From CAZAMP01 sp964486455 (GTDB lineage Bacteria; Eisenbacteria; RBG-16-71-46; CAZAMP01), in assembly GCA_964486455.1 (NCBI GenBank), contig CAZAMP010000002.1, positions 124,001 to 188,000 on the forward strand: DNA of 64,000 nucleotides, written 5' to 3'. A program made the position numbers and the translations under genes. Shown one piece after another: positions 15,771 through 23,794 of the stretch (position 1 is its first letter; each line of letters starts with the position of its first letter). Under the pieces are notes generated by a model. That model ran no database searches and was not told where the DNA came from. It saw only the letters and a list, made by a program, of their open reading frames with translations.

Positions 15771-17579
15771 ATGCCCATTCGAAACGTTGCCATCATTGCT
15801 CACGTGGATCACGGGAAGACCACGCTCGTGGATCAGGTCCTCAAACAGTGCCACGTCTTCCGGAAGAACCAGGCGATGCGGGAGCGGCACCTCGACTCGG
15901 ACGATCTCGAGCGCGAGCGCGGGATCACGATCCGATCCAAGAACATCGCCGTGGCTTACGGAGACACCCGAATCAACCTGATCGACACCCCCGGACACTC
16001 GGATTTCGGGGGCGAGGTCGAGCGCGTTTTGAAGATGGCCGACGGCGTGCTGCTCCTCGTGGATGCCTTCGAGGGGCCCATGCCCCAGACCCGCTTCGTT
16101 CTCCAGAAGGCACTTCAGCTTCACCTGAAGCCGATCGTGGTCATCAACAAGGTCGATCGCCCGAACGCGCGCCCGCACGAAGTCCACGCGGAAATCCTCG
16201 ACCTCTTCATCAGCCTGGATGCCGACGAGGATCAGCTCGACTTTCGAGGCGTCTACGCCGCCGGGCGCGATGGCTGGGCGGTCGACGAGCTCGATGACGA
16301 GCGCCGTGATCTCACGCCGCTTCTCGAGATGATCGTTGATCAGGTGCCGCCGCCAAAGATCGCGGAGGGCCCGACACAGCTTCTCGTCACCGCGCTCGAT
16401 CACAGCGACTACGTCGGACGCATCGGTATCGGTCGGGTGTTCCGCGGAACGATGGTGAATGATCGTCCGATCACCGTCATCAAGCGCGACGGCTCGACGC
16501 TGACCACGGAGGTCAAGCAGCTCTTCGTTTTCGATGGACTCGGCCGGCGGAAGGTCGACGAGGTCGAGTGCGGGGATATCTGCGCGGTCGTGGGGATGTC
16601 CCACGTCGACATCGGAGACACGTTGGCAGATCCTGAGGAGCCGGAGCCGCTGCCAATCATCGCCATCGATGAGCCCACGTTGACCATGACGTTCATGGCG
16701 AATACCAGCCCGTTCTTCGGCCAGGAGGGGATCTACTCGACCAGCCGACAGCTTCGCGAACGCTTGTGGAAAGAGGCTGAGCGCGACATGGCGCTTAGGG
16801 TCGAGAATACATCGGACCCGGACGTCTTCAAGGTCTCGGGACGTGGAATTCTCCACCTCGCCATCCTGATGGAGAACATGCGGCGGGAAGGGTACGAGCT
16901 GATGGTTGGTCAGCCGCGGGTGATCTTCAAGGAGATCGACGGCAAGAAGGCGGAGCCCGTGGAAGTTCTCACCGTCGACGTCGTCGCCGAACACACGGGG
17001 ACGGTCGTCGAGTACCTGGGTACGCGCCGCGCTGAGATCGTCAAGATGGAACAAGTGGAGGGCCGCAGCCGCATCGAGTTTCATGTGCCCAGCCGCGGCC
17101 TCATCGGGTTCCGCAGTCGCATGCTGCGCGCGACCTCCGGGGAAATCGTTCTCAACCACCGTTTCTTTCAATACGAGTTCTTCAAAGGATCTATCCCGCA
17201 GCGGCAGACCGGGAGCATCGTCTCGATGGCGAACGGCGAGGCTGTGGGATTCGCACTCGACTCGCTACAGGACCGCGGGCGTTTCTTCGTCGAACCCGGC
17301 GATAAGCTCTACACGGGTCAGGTCATCGGAGAGCACGCCAAGGAAGGCGATCTCGTCGTGAACGCGCAAAAGGGGAAGAAGCTCACCAATATGCGAGCGG
17401 CGGGCGCAGACAAGGCGATCAAGCTCGCACCTCCGGTGAAGATGTCGCTCGAGGAGTGCCTCGAGTATGTCAATCCCAACGAGTTCGTCGAAATCACGCC
17501 GAAATCGATTCGGCTGCGGAAGTCCATTCTCGACGAGACCGATCGGTGGCGCGCTGAGAAAGCGGCGGGGGCGGTGTAG
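15771..17579 (+). CDS. typA: Ribosome-associated translational GTPase TypA/BipA
   Basis: A 602-residue translational GTPase that binds the ribosome and helps 50S assembly and stress adaptation. The GTPase domain shows AHVDHGKTTLVDQVL (P-loop), ERERGITI (switch), DTPGHSDFGGEVERVL and NKVDRPNARP. Elongation-factor-like domains II, III and V follow, and then the TypA-specific C-terminal domain (SRGLIGFRSRMLRATSGEI, YTGQVIGEHAKEGDLVVN). ATG 15771 has AGGAG upstream and gives the standard MPIRNVAIIAHVDHGK start. It stands alone behind its own promoter. Confidence 0.97.
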   Translation: MPIRNVAIIAHVDHGKTTLVDQVLKQCHVFRKNQAMRERHLDSDDLERERGITIRSKNIAVAYGDTRINLIDTPGHSDFGGEVERVLKMADGVLLLVDAFEGPMPQTRFVLQKALQLHLKPIVVINKVDRPNARPHEVHAEILDLFISLDADEDQLDFRGVYAAGRDGWAVDELDDERRDLTPLLEMIVDQVPPPKIAEGPTQLLVTALDHSDYVGRIGIGRVFRGTMVNDRPITVIKRDGSTLTTEVKQLFVFDGLGRRKVDEVECGDICAVVGMSHVDIGDTLADPEEPEPLPIIAIDEPTLTMTFMANTSPFFGQEGIYSTSRQLRERLWKEAERDMALRVENTSDPDVFKVSGRGILHLAILMENMRREGYELMVGQPRVIFKEIDGKKAEPVEVLTVDVVAEHTGTVVEYLGTRRAEIVKMEQVEGRSRIEFHVPSRGLIGFRSRMLRATSGEIVLNHRFFQYEFFKGSIPQRQTGSIVSMANGEAVGFALDSLQDRGRFFVEPGDKLYTGQVIGEHAKEGDLVVNAQKGKKLTNMRAAGADKAIKLAPPVKMSLEECLEYVNPNEFVEITPKSIRLRKSILDETDRWRAEKAAGAV

Positions 17580-18010
17580 AGGCCGTCCCGTAGTTGCTCT
17601 GATTCCATCCTCTCGGGCGTGACGCGCTTGCCGGCGATCCCGGACTGCCTTGGGGCTGCCCCACGCCTACCTTGTTCATATTCTTGATGTTATGGGTGGG
17701 GCTTGGGGGAGTGCCCTTTAAGGTGCTATCTTCATGATTAAGTATGTGAATGCGATCCGACTGCTGAGCAGGGAGGAGGCGTGGGACCGGGAACACTCGG
17801 GAGGAAGGCGCGAATCCGAGTGTCGGCAACCAGCCTGGCGGGTCTGCTGAAGAAAGCAGTTGGGCCGCCGTGAAAGCCCTATTCAGACGTCGCTGATCCG
17901 GCCTCCTTTCCTCGAGGATGGGGGCGAACGTCACGCTCATGACTGAGACGCCCGAGGCGGGAGCGGTTCCTGCTCCGGGCGGCCAGAGCCGGGCCGGGTA
18001 GATTGCCGAC
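17580..18010. other. 431-bp non-coding gap with two stem-loops, upstream of the ECF sigma gene
   Basis: No credible ORF. An 8-bp perfect inverted repeat (17793-17823) and a compound hairpin (17837-17869) lie close together. The rest shows nothing I can name. Confidence 0.6.
17793..17869 (+). ncRNA. Candidate structured RNA element
   Basis: Stem 1: ACACTCGG (17793-17800) pairs with CCGAGTGT (17816-17823) around a 15-base loop containing GCGAAT. Stem 2: GGCGG (17837-17841) pairs with CCGCC (17865-17869) and encloses CTGCT-GAAGAA-AGCAG (17844-17859). The pair lies 141 bp before the sigma gene ATG. It does not match a riboswitch class I can name. The strand is assumed from the downstream gene. 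Confidence 0.4.
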
Positions 18011-18568
18011 ATGAGTCCTACGAGAGAAGTTCGCCAGTTACTTGCCGGCATACGAGCGGGCACACCCGAGGCGTGGGAAAGCCTGTTCGGCCTCGTCTAC
18101 GAAGATCTCCGCCGAATCGCGCGCGCCCATCTTCGAGGGCAGCAGACGGGCACGCTCGGGACGACCGCGATGGTGAACGAAGCCTACCTTCGGCTCGCCG
18201 GCAGTGGGGGGCGCTGGGAGGACCGAGCACACTTCTTCGCCGTTGCGTCTCGTGCGATGCGTCAGATACTCGTCAGCCATGCGCGAAAGAAGCTCGCGAA
18301 GAAGCGGGGAGGAGGAGCGAACGCGGTCGAGCTGGAGGATCACCACGCCTCTGACGATCCTCGTTTGCTCGAACTACTGGAGCTGGACCAAGCGCTGACT
18401 CAGCTCGCTGAGCTGAACGAGCGGCTGGCGAAAGTCGTCGAGCTTCGCTTCTTCGGAGATCTCTCGATCGAAGAGACCGCCGAGGTTTTGCGGGTGACCG
18501 AGCGAACCGTCCGGCGTGACTGGCAAAAGGCGCGTCTCTTCCTACACGGTCAACTTCGCGAGCGGTGA
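18011..18568 (+). CDS. ECF-type RNA polymerase sigma factor (TIGR02999-like)
   Basis: A 185-residue sigma factor. Region 2 (about 15-85) contains the RRIARAHLRGQQTGTLGTTAMVNEAYLRL style typical of the TIGR02999 group, then FFAVASRAMRQILVSHARKKLAKKRGG. Region 4 (about 125-180) contains KVVELRFFGDLSIEETAEVL and VTERTVRRDWQKARLFL, a recognition helix. There is no adjacent zinc-finger anti-sigma factor, and the usual partner Ser/Thr kinase is not beside it, so its control is unclear. Target genes may include the exported FlgD-tail protein immediately downstream, but no promoter match was established. Confidence 0.9.
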   Translation: MSPTREVRQLLAGIRAGTPEAWESLFGLVYEDLRRIARAHLRGQQTGTLGTTAMVNEAYLRLAGSGGRWEDRAHFFAVASRAMRQILVSHARKKLAKKRGGGANAVELEDHHASDDPRLLELLELDQALTQLAELNERLAKVVELRFFGDLSIEETAEVLRVTERTVRRDWQKARLFLHGQLRER

Positions 18569-18740
18569 GCCGCCGCTCGTCTGGCTCCCGTCACCATCGA
18601 GAAACCATGTCCGGTTTTGGCGGCGCCTTGCGTTGATACGTGCAAGGCAGCGATCCCCTGGCCGGAGCGCGGCCCCACCATGTTCAGCGGACTTCCCGCA
18701 CCCATTTGACTAGCCAGCTCGAAAGATCTCTGGAGGAGCG

Positions 18741-20402
18741 ATGATGACGTCCCGATGCACTGTCTTTCTTGTGATGATCGGCGCAGCTCTGCTCGGCGTG
18801 CCGGCCGCAGCCGATTGGCCCACCGATCCGTCGATCGATGCCATCGTCTCAGACGCCGCGTACCAGCAGCGTGACTACTATACTGTCGCTGACGGTCAGG
18901 GCGGTGCCTATGTCGTCTGGAAAGACACCCGCCTTGGCGTGAACTCCCCTCGCGTCTACGTCCAGCGTATCTCGGCCGACGGTGACATGCTGTGGGGGGA
19001 CGATGGCACGCCCGTGGGGGATGGCGGAGGCAGCCAATTCACCCCTCACCTGGCTCGGGACACCGCCGGCGGCCTGGTCGTGGTCTGGGAAGATCAGCGC
19101 GCCGGCCGCGACATCTATGCCCAACGGTTCGACATGGACGGGGTGAAGCTGTGGGGCGAGACCGGTCTACCGGTGTGTATCGATGGGGCGTACCAGTATG
19201 AGCCGCGCATCCTGGCCGATCCGGCAGGCGGAGCGTTCGTGGCATGGGACGACAACCGATACCACCAAGGCTACGAAAACATCTTCGCACAGCGCCTCGC
19301 GGCCGACGGCATGGAGCTCTGGACTCCGAACGGGGCGATCATCTTCGGAGGCTACGGTGCCGAGCGGACCGTGCGACTCGCGCCTGACGGCGCGGGTGGG
19401 TGCATCTACATCGCGAGCGACCTCAGCAATGATGTACTCCGGGCGCGGCGACTCACCAACACTGGAGCCGACGTTTGGGGTGGCGTGGTTGACTTCACGA
19501 CCGACGCGATGAACTATCCAGCCTTCGAGATCGCCCCGGATGGTGTGGGGGGCGTCTACGTGGTTTGGAGATCGACCTGGAACGATTTCATGGGGCAGTA
19601 CCTCGATGCGGCCGGGACGAAGCAGTGGAACGGTGGCAACGATCTGGTGATCTCTCCGGTGACGCCATCAACCATCGATCCCGTGGTCACGCCGGACGGC
19701 GCCGGCGGTGTCTACCTGGGCTGGACCGACACGCGGCTCGGAGGGTACGACTTCTATGTGCAGCGCATGTCTCCGGTGGGAACTCGGATGTGGGGCGATG
19801 ATGCCGTCCATCTCAGTTCGATTCTGGTCAATGTCGGCGCGGATCTGGCCGCGGACAGTAACGGCAACCTCCTGGCGTGCTGGGTCCTCAATGATGGGGA
19901 TCGCAGCATCCTTGCCCAGAAGCTCACACCGGCCGGAGCGATCGAGTGGACCGCCGGCGGCGAGCTGTTGTCCAACTCCCCCGGGAACACGTTCGACGAT
20001 CCTTCCGTTTGCCTGACCGATGACGATGGGCTCATCTCGGTCTTCGAGCGCTTCCCGGGTACGTACGCGGATCTTCACGCGAAACGGATCGCCGCCGACG
20101 GCACGCTCGGACAGTCGATCGGCGTCGAGGACGTTGAGGAAGTCGCCGGCGGCGCGGCCCCGATCTCGGCCTGGCCGAACCCGTTTCGGACGCACATGCG
20201 GATCAGATTGCCCGAGGCCTCCGGCGAGATCACGCTGTTCGACGTGACTGGACGTGAGATCCGTAGCCTGCGCGCGATCGCCGGCCAGATCGATTGGGAT
20301 GGAAGGGACAGTGGCGGCCGAGAGGTGGCCCCGGGAGTGTATCTAGTTCGCCAGCAGGGCAATGCGGCTGCGGGTCCGACGCGGGTCGTGCGACTTCCGT
20401 AG
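18741..20402 (+). CDS. Exported repeat protein with FlgD-like C-terminal domain
   Basis: A 553-residue protein with a signal peptide (MMTSRCTVFLVMIGAALL, cleavage near AAADW). Residues 45-440 are repeats of about 50 residues with the pattern 'DG.GG.Y.VW.D.R....YVQR...DG...W', probably a beta-propeller or beta-solenoid. The last ~85 residues form a FlgD-type Ig-like domain: AWPNPFRTHMRIRL, TLFDVTGREIRSL, DWDGRDSGGREVAPGVYLVR. Such domains terminate secreted proteins in FCB-group and candidate-phylum bacteria and resemble type IX secretion tails; export across the outer membrane is inferred. GGAGGAG precedes the ATG. The biological role is unknown. Confidence 0.75.
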   Translation: MMTSRCTVFLVMIGAALLGVPAAADWPTDPSIDAIVSDAAYQQRDYYTVADGQGGAYVVWKDTRLGVNSPRVYVQRISADGDMLWGDDGTPVGDGGGSQFTPHLARDTAGGLVVVWEDQRAGRDIYAQRFDMDGVKLWGETGLPVCIDGAYQYEPRILADPAGGAFVAWDDNRYHQGYENIFAQRLAADGMELWTPNGAIIFGGYGAERTVRLAPDGAGGCIYIASDLSNDVLRARRLTNTGADVWGGVVDFTTDAMNYPAFEIAPDGVGGVYVVWRSTWNDFMGQYLDAAGTKQWNGGNDLVISPVTPSTIDPVVTPDGAGGVYLGWTDTRLGGYDFYVQRMSPVGTRMWGDDAVHLSSILVNVGADLAADSNGNLLACWVLNDGDRSILAQKLTPAGAIEWTAGGELLSNSPGNTFDDPSVCLTDDDGLISVFERFPGTYADLHAKRIAADGTLGQSIGVEDVEEVAGGAAPISAWPNPFRTHMRIRLPEASGEITLFDVTGREIRSLRAIAGQIDWDGRDSGGREVAPGVYLVRQQGNAAAGPTRVVRLP

Positions 20403-20416
20403 CCCGCGCCGCGCGA

Positions 20417-20456
20417 TTGATCATCCGTGGAACTTTGGGGTAGACTCAACAGTTGA
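20417..20456 (+). promoter_or_regulatory. Candidate promoter and overlapping dyad of the metal-efflux operon
   Basis: TTGATC (20417-20422) and TAGACT (20441-20446) are 18 bases apart. The perfect dyad TCAAC-A-GTTGA (20446-20456) touches the -10 box, a good position for a metal-sensing repressor. The regulator is not in the window. Confidence 0.45.
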
Positions 20457-20486
20457 AGTCGAATACTCAACCCACACTCGAGGCAG

Positions 20487-20840
20487 ATGATCGCAACCGT
20501 CAATCGCATAATGACCGTTCTGGGGATCGTCGCGCTGATCGCGTCGTCGATCCCTATCACGGTCGTCGGTGAAACCGTGACCGAGTCAGGTTGCGATGAG
20601 TGCTGCGAGCACGAAACCGTCGTCCACTTGATGACGGGCGGTGCCGCCGCGTCGTCGGACCACTGCTGTTCGGAAGGCTGCGACGACTGTTTCATGCCGT
20701 GCTGCGTCGGCCTGACTTCTCTCGAGGTTTCTCCGGTGACTCTGCATGCGGGTGAGGTGTCCTCCTCCGCCCTCGTCGCCGTCCATGAGGACGCTCCTGC
20801 AACGGACCCCGAAGCCATCTACCACCCCCCTCAGCGTTAG
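20487..20840 (+). CDS. Small exported Cys-rich protein at the head of the metal-efflux operon
   Basis: A 117-residue protein with a hydrophobic N-terminus (about 8-30). Its middle is dense in cysteine and histidine: CDECCEHE, HCCSEGCDDCFMPCCVG. The C-terminus IYHPPQR resembles the ends of small proteins often found before CzcCBA/CusCBA genes. A periplasmic metal-binding or metal-sensing role is likely but inferred; I cannot name the family. It is followed after 90 bp by the outer-membrane efflux gene on the same strand. The ribosome binding site is weak (GAGG). Confidence 0.6.
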   Translation: MIATVNRIMTVLGIVALIASSIPITVVGETVTESGCDECCEHETVVHLMTGGAAASSDHCCSEGCDDCFMPCCVGLTSLEVSPVTLHAGEVSSSALVAVHEDAPATDPEAIYHPPQR

Positions 20841-20930
20841 GAACCATCATCGTCAGCGGCACCGCCGCGTGTCACGCGCGCGTGGTCCCGTGCGTCGTGA
20901 TCGTTTCTTTGCGTTGAGGAGGATACATTC

Positions 20931-22238
20931 ATGGCCCGATGGGTGCTTTGGTTGGCCCTGATCTGGGCGATCGGCGTCGTCAATCCGGCCGGCTCTGCGG
21001 TCGCGAGTGAAACGGCGACGATAGATTTCACAGAAGAACTGTCTTCGATTCTGCACAAGCAGCAGCTAGCGCTCGCCGAGCTCTTTCGGCTGGCGGAACT
21101 GCGGAATCCGGCTCTCGCCGCCGGCCGAGCCGAGATTGGAGCGGGTGAGGGGAGGGAGCGCCAAGCGGGGCTCTACCCGAACCCGAGCCTCGAATTCGAG
21201 GTCGAGGAACTCTCGACACGCGACCCGGACGTGCGCACCGGCAAGGTGTCGATCGCGCAGCCACTGGTCCTCAGCGGGCGTCGTGGAGACGCGGTCGCCT
21301 CTGCGCGGGCCGAACGGGAATCGTCCGAGTTCGAGCTTCGGGCGCTGCGCCGTGCCGTGCTCCGTCGCGTGCATGTGCTCTGGGCGGAACATCACTATCT
21401 CCGGGAGGCGGAAGCCGCACTCGACAGCTTGGTCGGCATGACCAACCGTACCCTCGAAATCGCCCGCACCCGCTATGACGCTCAGGCGGCGCCGGAGAGT
21501 CACGTTACGAAGGCGCTGCTGGAGGTCTATGACCTCGAAGTGACTCAGCGACGCTTGGAGCGTGAGCGTGTCAGCGCGTCGTCCCGGCTCACCGCACTTC
21601 TCGGCGGCACCGAGGTTCCGCCTGCCCGCCTGCACGGCTCGCTCGATACCGAAGGCGCTGTCGCGGTTTCGCATTTGTCACCAAGCAGCATGACAGACCA
21701 TCCGGCCGCTCTATCCGCGGAGAAACGGATAGACGCAGCGCGTTCGGCGCTTCACGCGGCGAAGGCGGAGCGGCTGCAGGATCTGGGGATCTTCTTCTCG
21801 TACGGACGTTCCGAACCGGCCAACGAGGATTTCGTGGAGGCCGGAATCTCCATTCCGTTGCCCCTCTTTGATCGTAACCAGGGAAGGATTGCGGAAACCG
21901 AGGCGCTCGTCGGCATGGCCGAAGATCATGCACGGGCGGTCGAGGCAGAGCTGCAAGCTGATCTGGCTGCGGCCGCATCTCGCCACCTAACACTTCGCGA
22001 CGAGCTTCAAGCCGCCGAAGGCCTCATCGCGCCGGCCGCGGAGCGGGGGCTGTCACAGGCCCAGGCGGCCTATCGCGTAGGCCGTCTGCCCTTTCTCGAA
22101 CTCATCGACGCCCAGCGCACCCTCGCGAATATCCGCTTGAGGGTCCTCGAGCTCAAGAGAGACCTGATCGTCACGAATGCAGAACTCTTGAGCCTCGGTG
22201 GTCTCGGGCTCTATCGAGATGAAGGAGAAGAACAATGA
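20931..22238 (+). CDS. czcC: CzcC-like outer-membrane efflux protein (TolC family)
   Basis: A 435-residue protein with a signal peptide (MARWVLWLALIWAIGVV) and two outer-membrane efflux (OEP) repeats of long amphipathic helices. Typical stretches are LAELFRLAELRNPALAAGRAEI, LYPNPSLEFEVEELS, IAQPLVLSGRR and the second repeat around AGISIPLPLFDRNQGRIAE and AAYRVGRLPFLELIDAQRTL. It forms the outer-membrane channel of a tripartite RND pump. GAGGAGG precedes the ATG. Its TGA overlaps the ATG of the next gene, so the two are translationally coupled. Confidence 0.88.
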   Translation: MARWVLWLALIWAIGVVNPAGSAVASETATIDFTEELSSILHKQQLALAELFRLAELRNPALAAGRAEIGAGEGRERQAGLYPNPSLEFEVEELSTRDPDVRTGKVSIAQPLVLSGRRGDAVASARAERESSEFELRALRRAVLRRVHVLWAEHHYLREAEAALDSLVGMTNRTLEIARTRYDAQAAPESHVTKALLEVYDLEVTQRRLERERVSASSRLTALLGGTEVPPARLHGSLDTEGAVAVSHLSPSSMTDHPAALSAEKRIDAARSALHAAKAERLQDLGIFFSYGRSEPANEDFVEAGISIPLPLFDRNQGRIAETEALVGMAEDHARAVEAELQADLAAAASRHLTLRDELQAAEGLIAPAAERGLSQAQAAYRVGRLPFLELIDAQRTLANIRLRVLELKRDLIVTNAELLSLGGLGLYRDEGEEQ

Positions 22239-23782
22239 TGCGTGGGATATATGTCATCCTCGCCACCTCTCTGTTTGTGCTTGTTGCCGTCGGCGGTCTC
22301 GGGTGCGCCCGCGATGCCGCGGACACAGACGAGCACGCCGAACACGGACAGGGCGATTATTGTGAAGAGCATCAGATCGCCGCATCACAGTGCCCCTACT
22401 GCAATCCGAGCCTCGTTGAATCATTTGGCTTCTGCGTGGGCCACTCCGTTCCAGAGGCCTATTGCTATCAGTGCAATCCTGCGCTCATCCCCGCGTTCAA
22501 GTCCGTGGGTGACTGGTGCGCGGGACATGATCGCCCCGAGTCTCAGTGCTACATCTGCAACCCGCAGTTCGCCCCGGCGGCTCAACGCGAATCCGCGGAC
22601 AGTGCGGCCGAACCGGGCGGCGAACGAGGCGCCGATACCGCCTCCGGCGGCCGACTATCCCGGACGGAGCAGCCGCCGTCGGTCGAATGCACGAATGAAT
22701 ACCTCCTCGTCCGTTTCGAGAGTCCGGAGATCGCGGAGAAGGCCGGAATCGAGCTAGTGTCCGTCGCGTCGCGCCTCGTGACGAAGACCATCAGCTGCAA
22801 TGCTGAGGTCGTGTACGACGGGAACCGATACGCTCACCTTTCGGCGCAGGTGCCGGGGATCATCGGGGAGGTCTTCCGTGATGTCGGCGATACGGTCGAT
22901 GTCGGTGACCCGCTGGCCGTCATCACGTCGAGCCATCTGGGGGCCGCCAAGGCGAGACTCCTTCAGACGGCGGCACGTGTTGTCTTGTGGGAACGCGTTC
23001 ATGCACGGGAGACGGACCTGCTCGCGCGCGGCGTGTCGACCGAGAAAGAGCTGTTCGAGGCGGAAACGCGTCTGGCCGAGAGTCGCATATCGCTTTCCGA
23101 GGCCGAGCAGGCGCTCTTCAGTTTCGGATTGTCACCGGAAGCGGTCGCTCATCTCCGTCAAACCAACGATACGAGCCCTGCGTACACGGTGAACGCGCCG
23201 TTTCGGGGTGTGATCGTGGACCGGCACGCAACCGCCGGAGAGGTCGTGGATAGCTCTCGGCAGCTCTTTGCGGTGGCCGACGTATCTCGTATGTGGGCGC
23301 TAATTGACGTCTACGAGTCGGATCTCCGAGAGATTCGGGTTGGGCAACCGGTCGTGGTGCACGTGGAGGGACTCTTCGGTGAAGCGTTTGCCGGACGTCT
23401 CACATGGGTCAGCTCCCAACTCAACCCCAAGACGAGAACGCTTCGTGCGCGCGCCGAGCTCGACAACGAGCAGGGGCTACTGCGCGCCAACATGTTCGCG
23501 CAGGCCAAAGTCATGGTGCGTGACCAATCAGAGGCGCTCGTGATCCCCGCGGCGGCGGTGCAATGGGAGGGCTGCTGCAACATCGTGTTCGTCAAGCAGT
23601 CCGACACCGTCTACCAACCGCGAAAGGTGCATCTGGGTGTGGCGACCGGAACGCAATACGAAGTTCGGAGCGGCGTCAGCCTGGGTGATGAGGTCGTCAC
23701 GCAGGGGAGCTTCCTTCTCAAGACCGAAATCATGAAGGGCAGCATTGGTGCCGGCTGCTGCGAAGTCGTCGCCGGTGGATAA
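22235..23782 (+). CDS. czcB: CzcB-like membrane-fusion lipoprotein with three Cys/His modules
   Basis: A 515-residue periplasmic adaptor of the RND pump. The N-terminus is a lipoprotein signal with lipobox GLGC (Cys24). Three modules of exactly C-x2-H-x6-C-x2-C-N-P follow (Cys43/His46/Cys53/Cys56; 67/70/77/80; 95/98/105/108), an array suited to binding soft or borderline metals before transfer to the pump. The rest is a standard HlyD/CusB-type adaptor: SAQVPGIIGEVFRDVGDTVDVGDPL (lipoyl), a helical hairpin (about 240-310), beta-barrel VNAPFRGVIVDRHATAGEVV and the membrane-proximal domain. Extra vicinal cysteines occur at WEGCCNIVF and in the extreme C-terminus GAGCCEVV. It overlaps czcC by 4 bases. 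Confidence 0.88.
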   Translation: MMRGIYVILATSLFVLVAVGGLGCARDAADTDEHAEHGQGDYCEEHQIAASQCPYCNPSLVESFGFCVGHSVPEAYCYQCNPALIPAFKSVGDWCAGHDRPESQCYICNPQFAPAAQRESADSAAEPGGERGADTASGGRLSRTEQPPSVECTNEYLLVRFESPEIAEKAGIELVSVASRLVTKTISCNAEVVYDGNRYAHLSAQVPGIIGEVFRDVGDTVDVGDPLAVITSSHLGAAKARLLQTAARVVLWERVHARETDLLARGVSTEKELFEAETRLAESRISLSEAEQALFSFGLSPEAVAHLRQTNDTSPAYTVNAPFRGVIVDRHATAGEVVDSSRQLFAVADVSRMWALIDVYESDLREIRVGQPVVVHVEGLFGEAFAGRLTWVSSQLNPKTRTLRARAELDNEQGLLRANMFAQAKVMVRDQSEALVIPAAAVQWEGCCNIVFVKQSDTVYQPRKVHLGVATGTQYEVRSGVSLGDEVVTQGSFLLKTEIMKGSIGAGCCEVVAGG

Positions 23783-23794
23783 CGGAGAAAGACC

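Noticed and set aside
15732..17171. 479-codon minus-strand ORF within typA
   Set aside because: It is a long antisense frame caused by GC-rich codon bias. typA on the + strand is unambiguous.
17780..17880. Cobalamin riboswitch
   Set aside because: GGGAAC and GCGAATCC recall parts of the element, but the conserved B12 box and the ordered core are missing.
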